In this document: positions 63,848-64,000 of the stretch, piece after piece
Layout of the letters: every line of letters begins with the position of its first letter
How positions within the stretch are numbered: position 1 is the stretch's first letter
Assembly (NCBI RefSeq): GCF_027596085.1
Contig: NC_072460.1
Coordinates: forward strand, 4,284,512 to 4,348,511
DNA length: 64,000 bases
Source: Anoplopoma fimbria
Taxonomy: Eukaryota > Chordata > Actinopteri > Perciformes > Anoplopomatidae
Direction of reading: 5' to 3'
Program-made: the position numbers and the translations under genes
Notes under the pieces: generated by a model
The model's database searches: none
The model's input: only the letters and a program-made list of their open reading frames with translations
What the model was told of the DNA's origin: nothing

Positions 63848-64000
63848 TGGGCGGCTGTGGCACATGAGGTAGAGGGCTTGTCCCGTAACCACAAGGTTGG
63901 TGGTTCAAACCCCTCTACCGGCAACATGCCGAGGTGTCCTTGAGCAAGACACCTAACCCCAAGTTGCTCCCCGGGCGCTTCATTGCAGCCCACTGCTCCT
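63848..64000 (+). mobile_element. tRNA-derived SINE, cut by the window end
   Basis: It opens with GGGCGGCTGTGGCACATGAG and GTAGAGGGCTTGTCCC (A-box region), then GGTTGGTGGTTCAAACCCC (B box GGTTCAAAC). The conserved body GTGTCCTTGAGCAAGACACC, TAACCCCAAGTTGCTCCC follows. This is the head and central part of a SINE family very common in fish. The 3' tail lies outside the window. Confidence 0.9.

Overview
The window looks like nuclear DNA of a ray-finned fish, probably a percomorph-type teleost. Genes are intron-split and sparse. There are many (CA)n/(TG)n tracts, a Tc1-like transposon with intact ends, a tRNA-derived SINE, and several short inverted-repeat elements of kinds common in teleosts. 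There are no bacterial-style operons. Family statements are from memory of known proteins and repeats; no search was run.

Two protein-coding genes are supported. The first is an uninterrupted Twist-family bHLH gene on the + strand at 9257-9904 (215 aa, bHLH plus WR/Twist box), most likely twist3. The second is a class IIa histone deacetylase on the - strand, hdac7. I rebuilt 23 coding exons between 40852 and 20219. All join with GT/AG sites and exact phase closure, giving about 950 aa from the MDLRVG start, almost the length of human HDAC7. Counted from that start, the first two 14-3-3 serines fall at S155 and S181, the human positions. The two genes converge tail to tail, as TWIST1/HDAC9 and TWIST2/HDAC4 do. 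The locus is therefore the HDAC7 (HOXC-paralogon) version of that pair, which in mammals has lost its Twist partner.

Layout: 1-8.6 kb is gene-poor, AT-rich sequence with tandem duplications and old repeats. 8.6-10.1 kb holds the twist3 promoter, a leader with an upstream ORF, and the coding exon. 10.4-20 kb is intergenic and hdac7 3' flank, with candidate conserved elements, a 25-bp minisatellite and a Tc1 element. 20-40.9 kb is the hdac7 coding body, including a 5.2-kb intron that looks partly regulatory. 41-64 kb is upstream of the first recognisable hdac7 coding exon. It holds no confident exon, but it is rich in microsatellites and transposon relics and carries a nearly identical ~430-bp block twice, 16.5 kb apart.

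How they may work together: Twist proteins are mesoderm/neural-crest bHLH regulators. Class IIa HDACs are signal-regulated MEF2 co-repressors with weak deacetylase activity. Introns of HDAC9 are known to carry TWIST1 enhancers, so the compact hdac7 introns and flanks here are natural places to look for twist3 enhancers. That link is inference.
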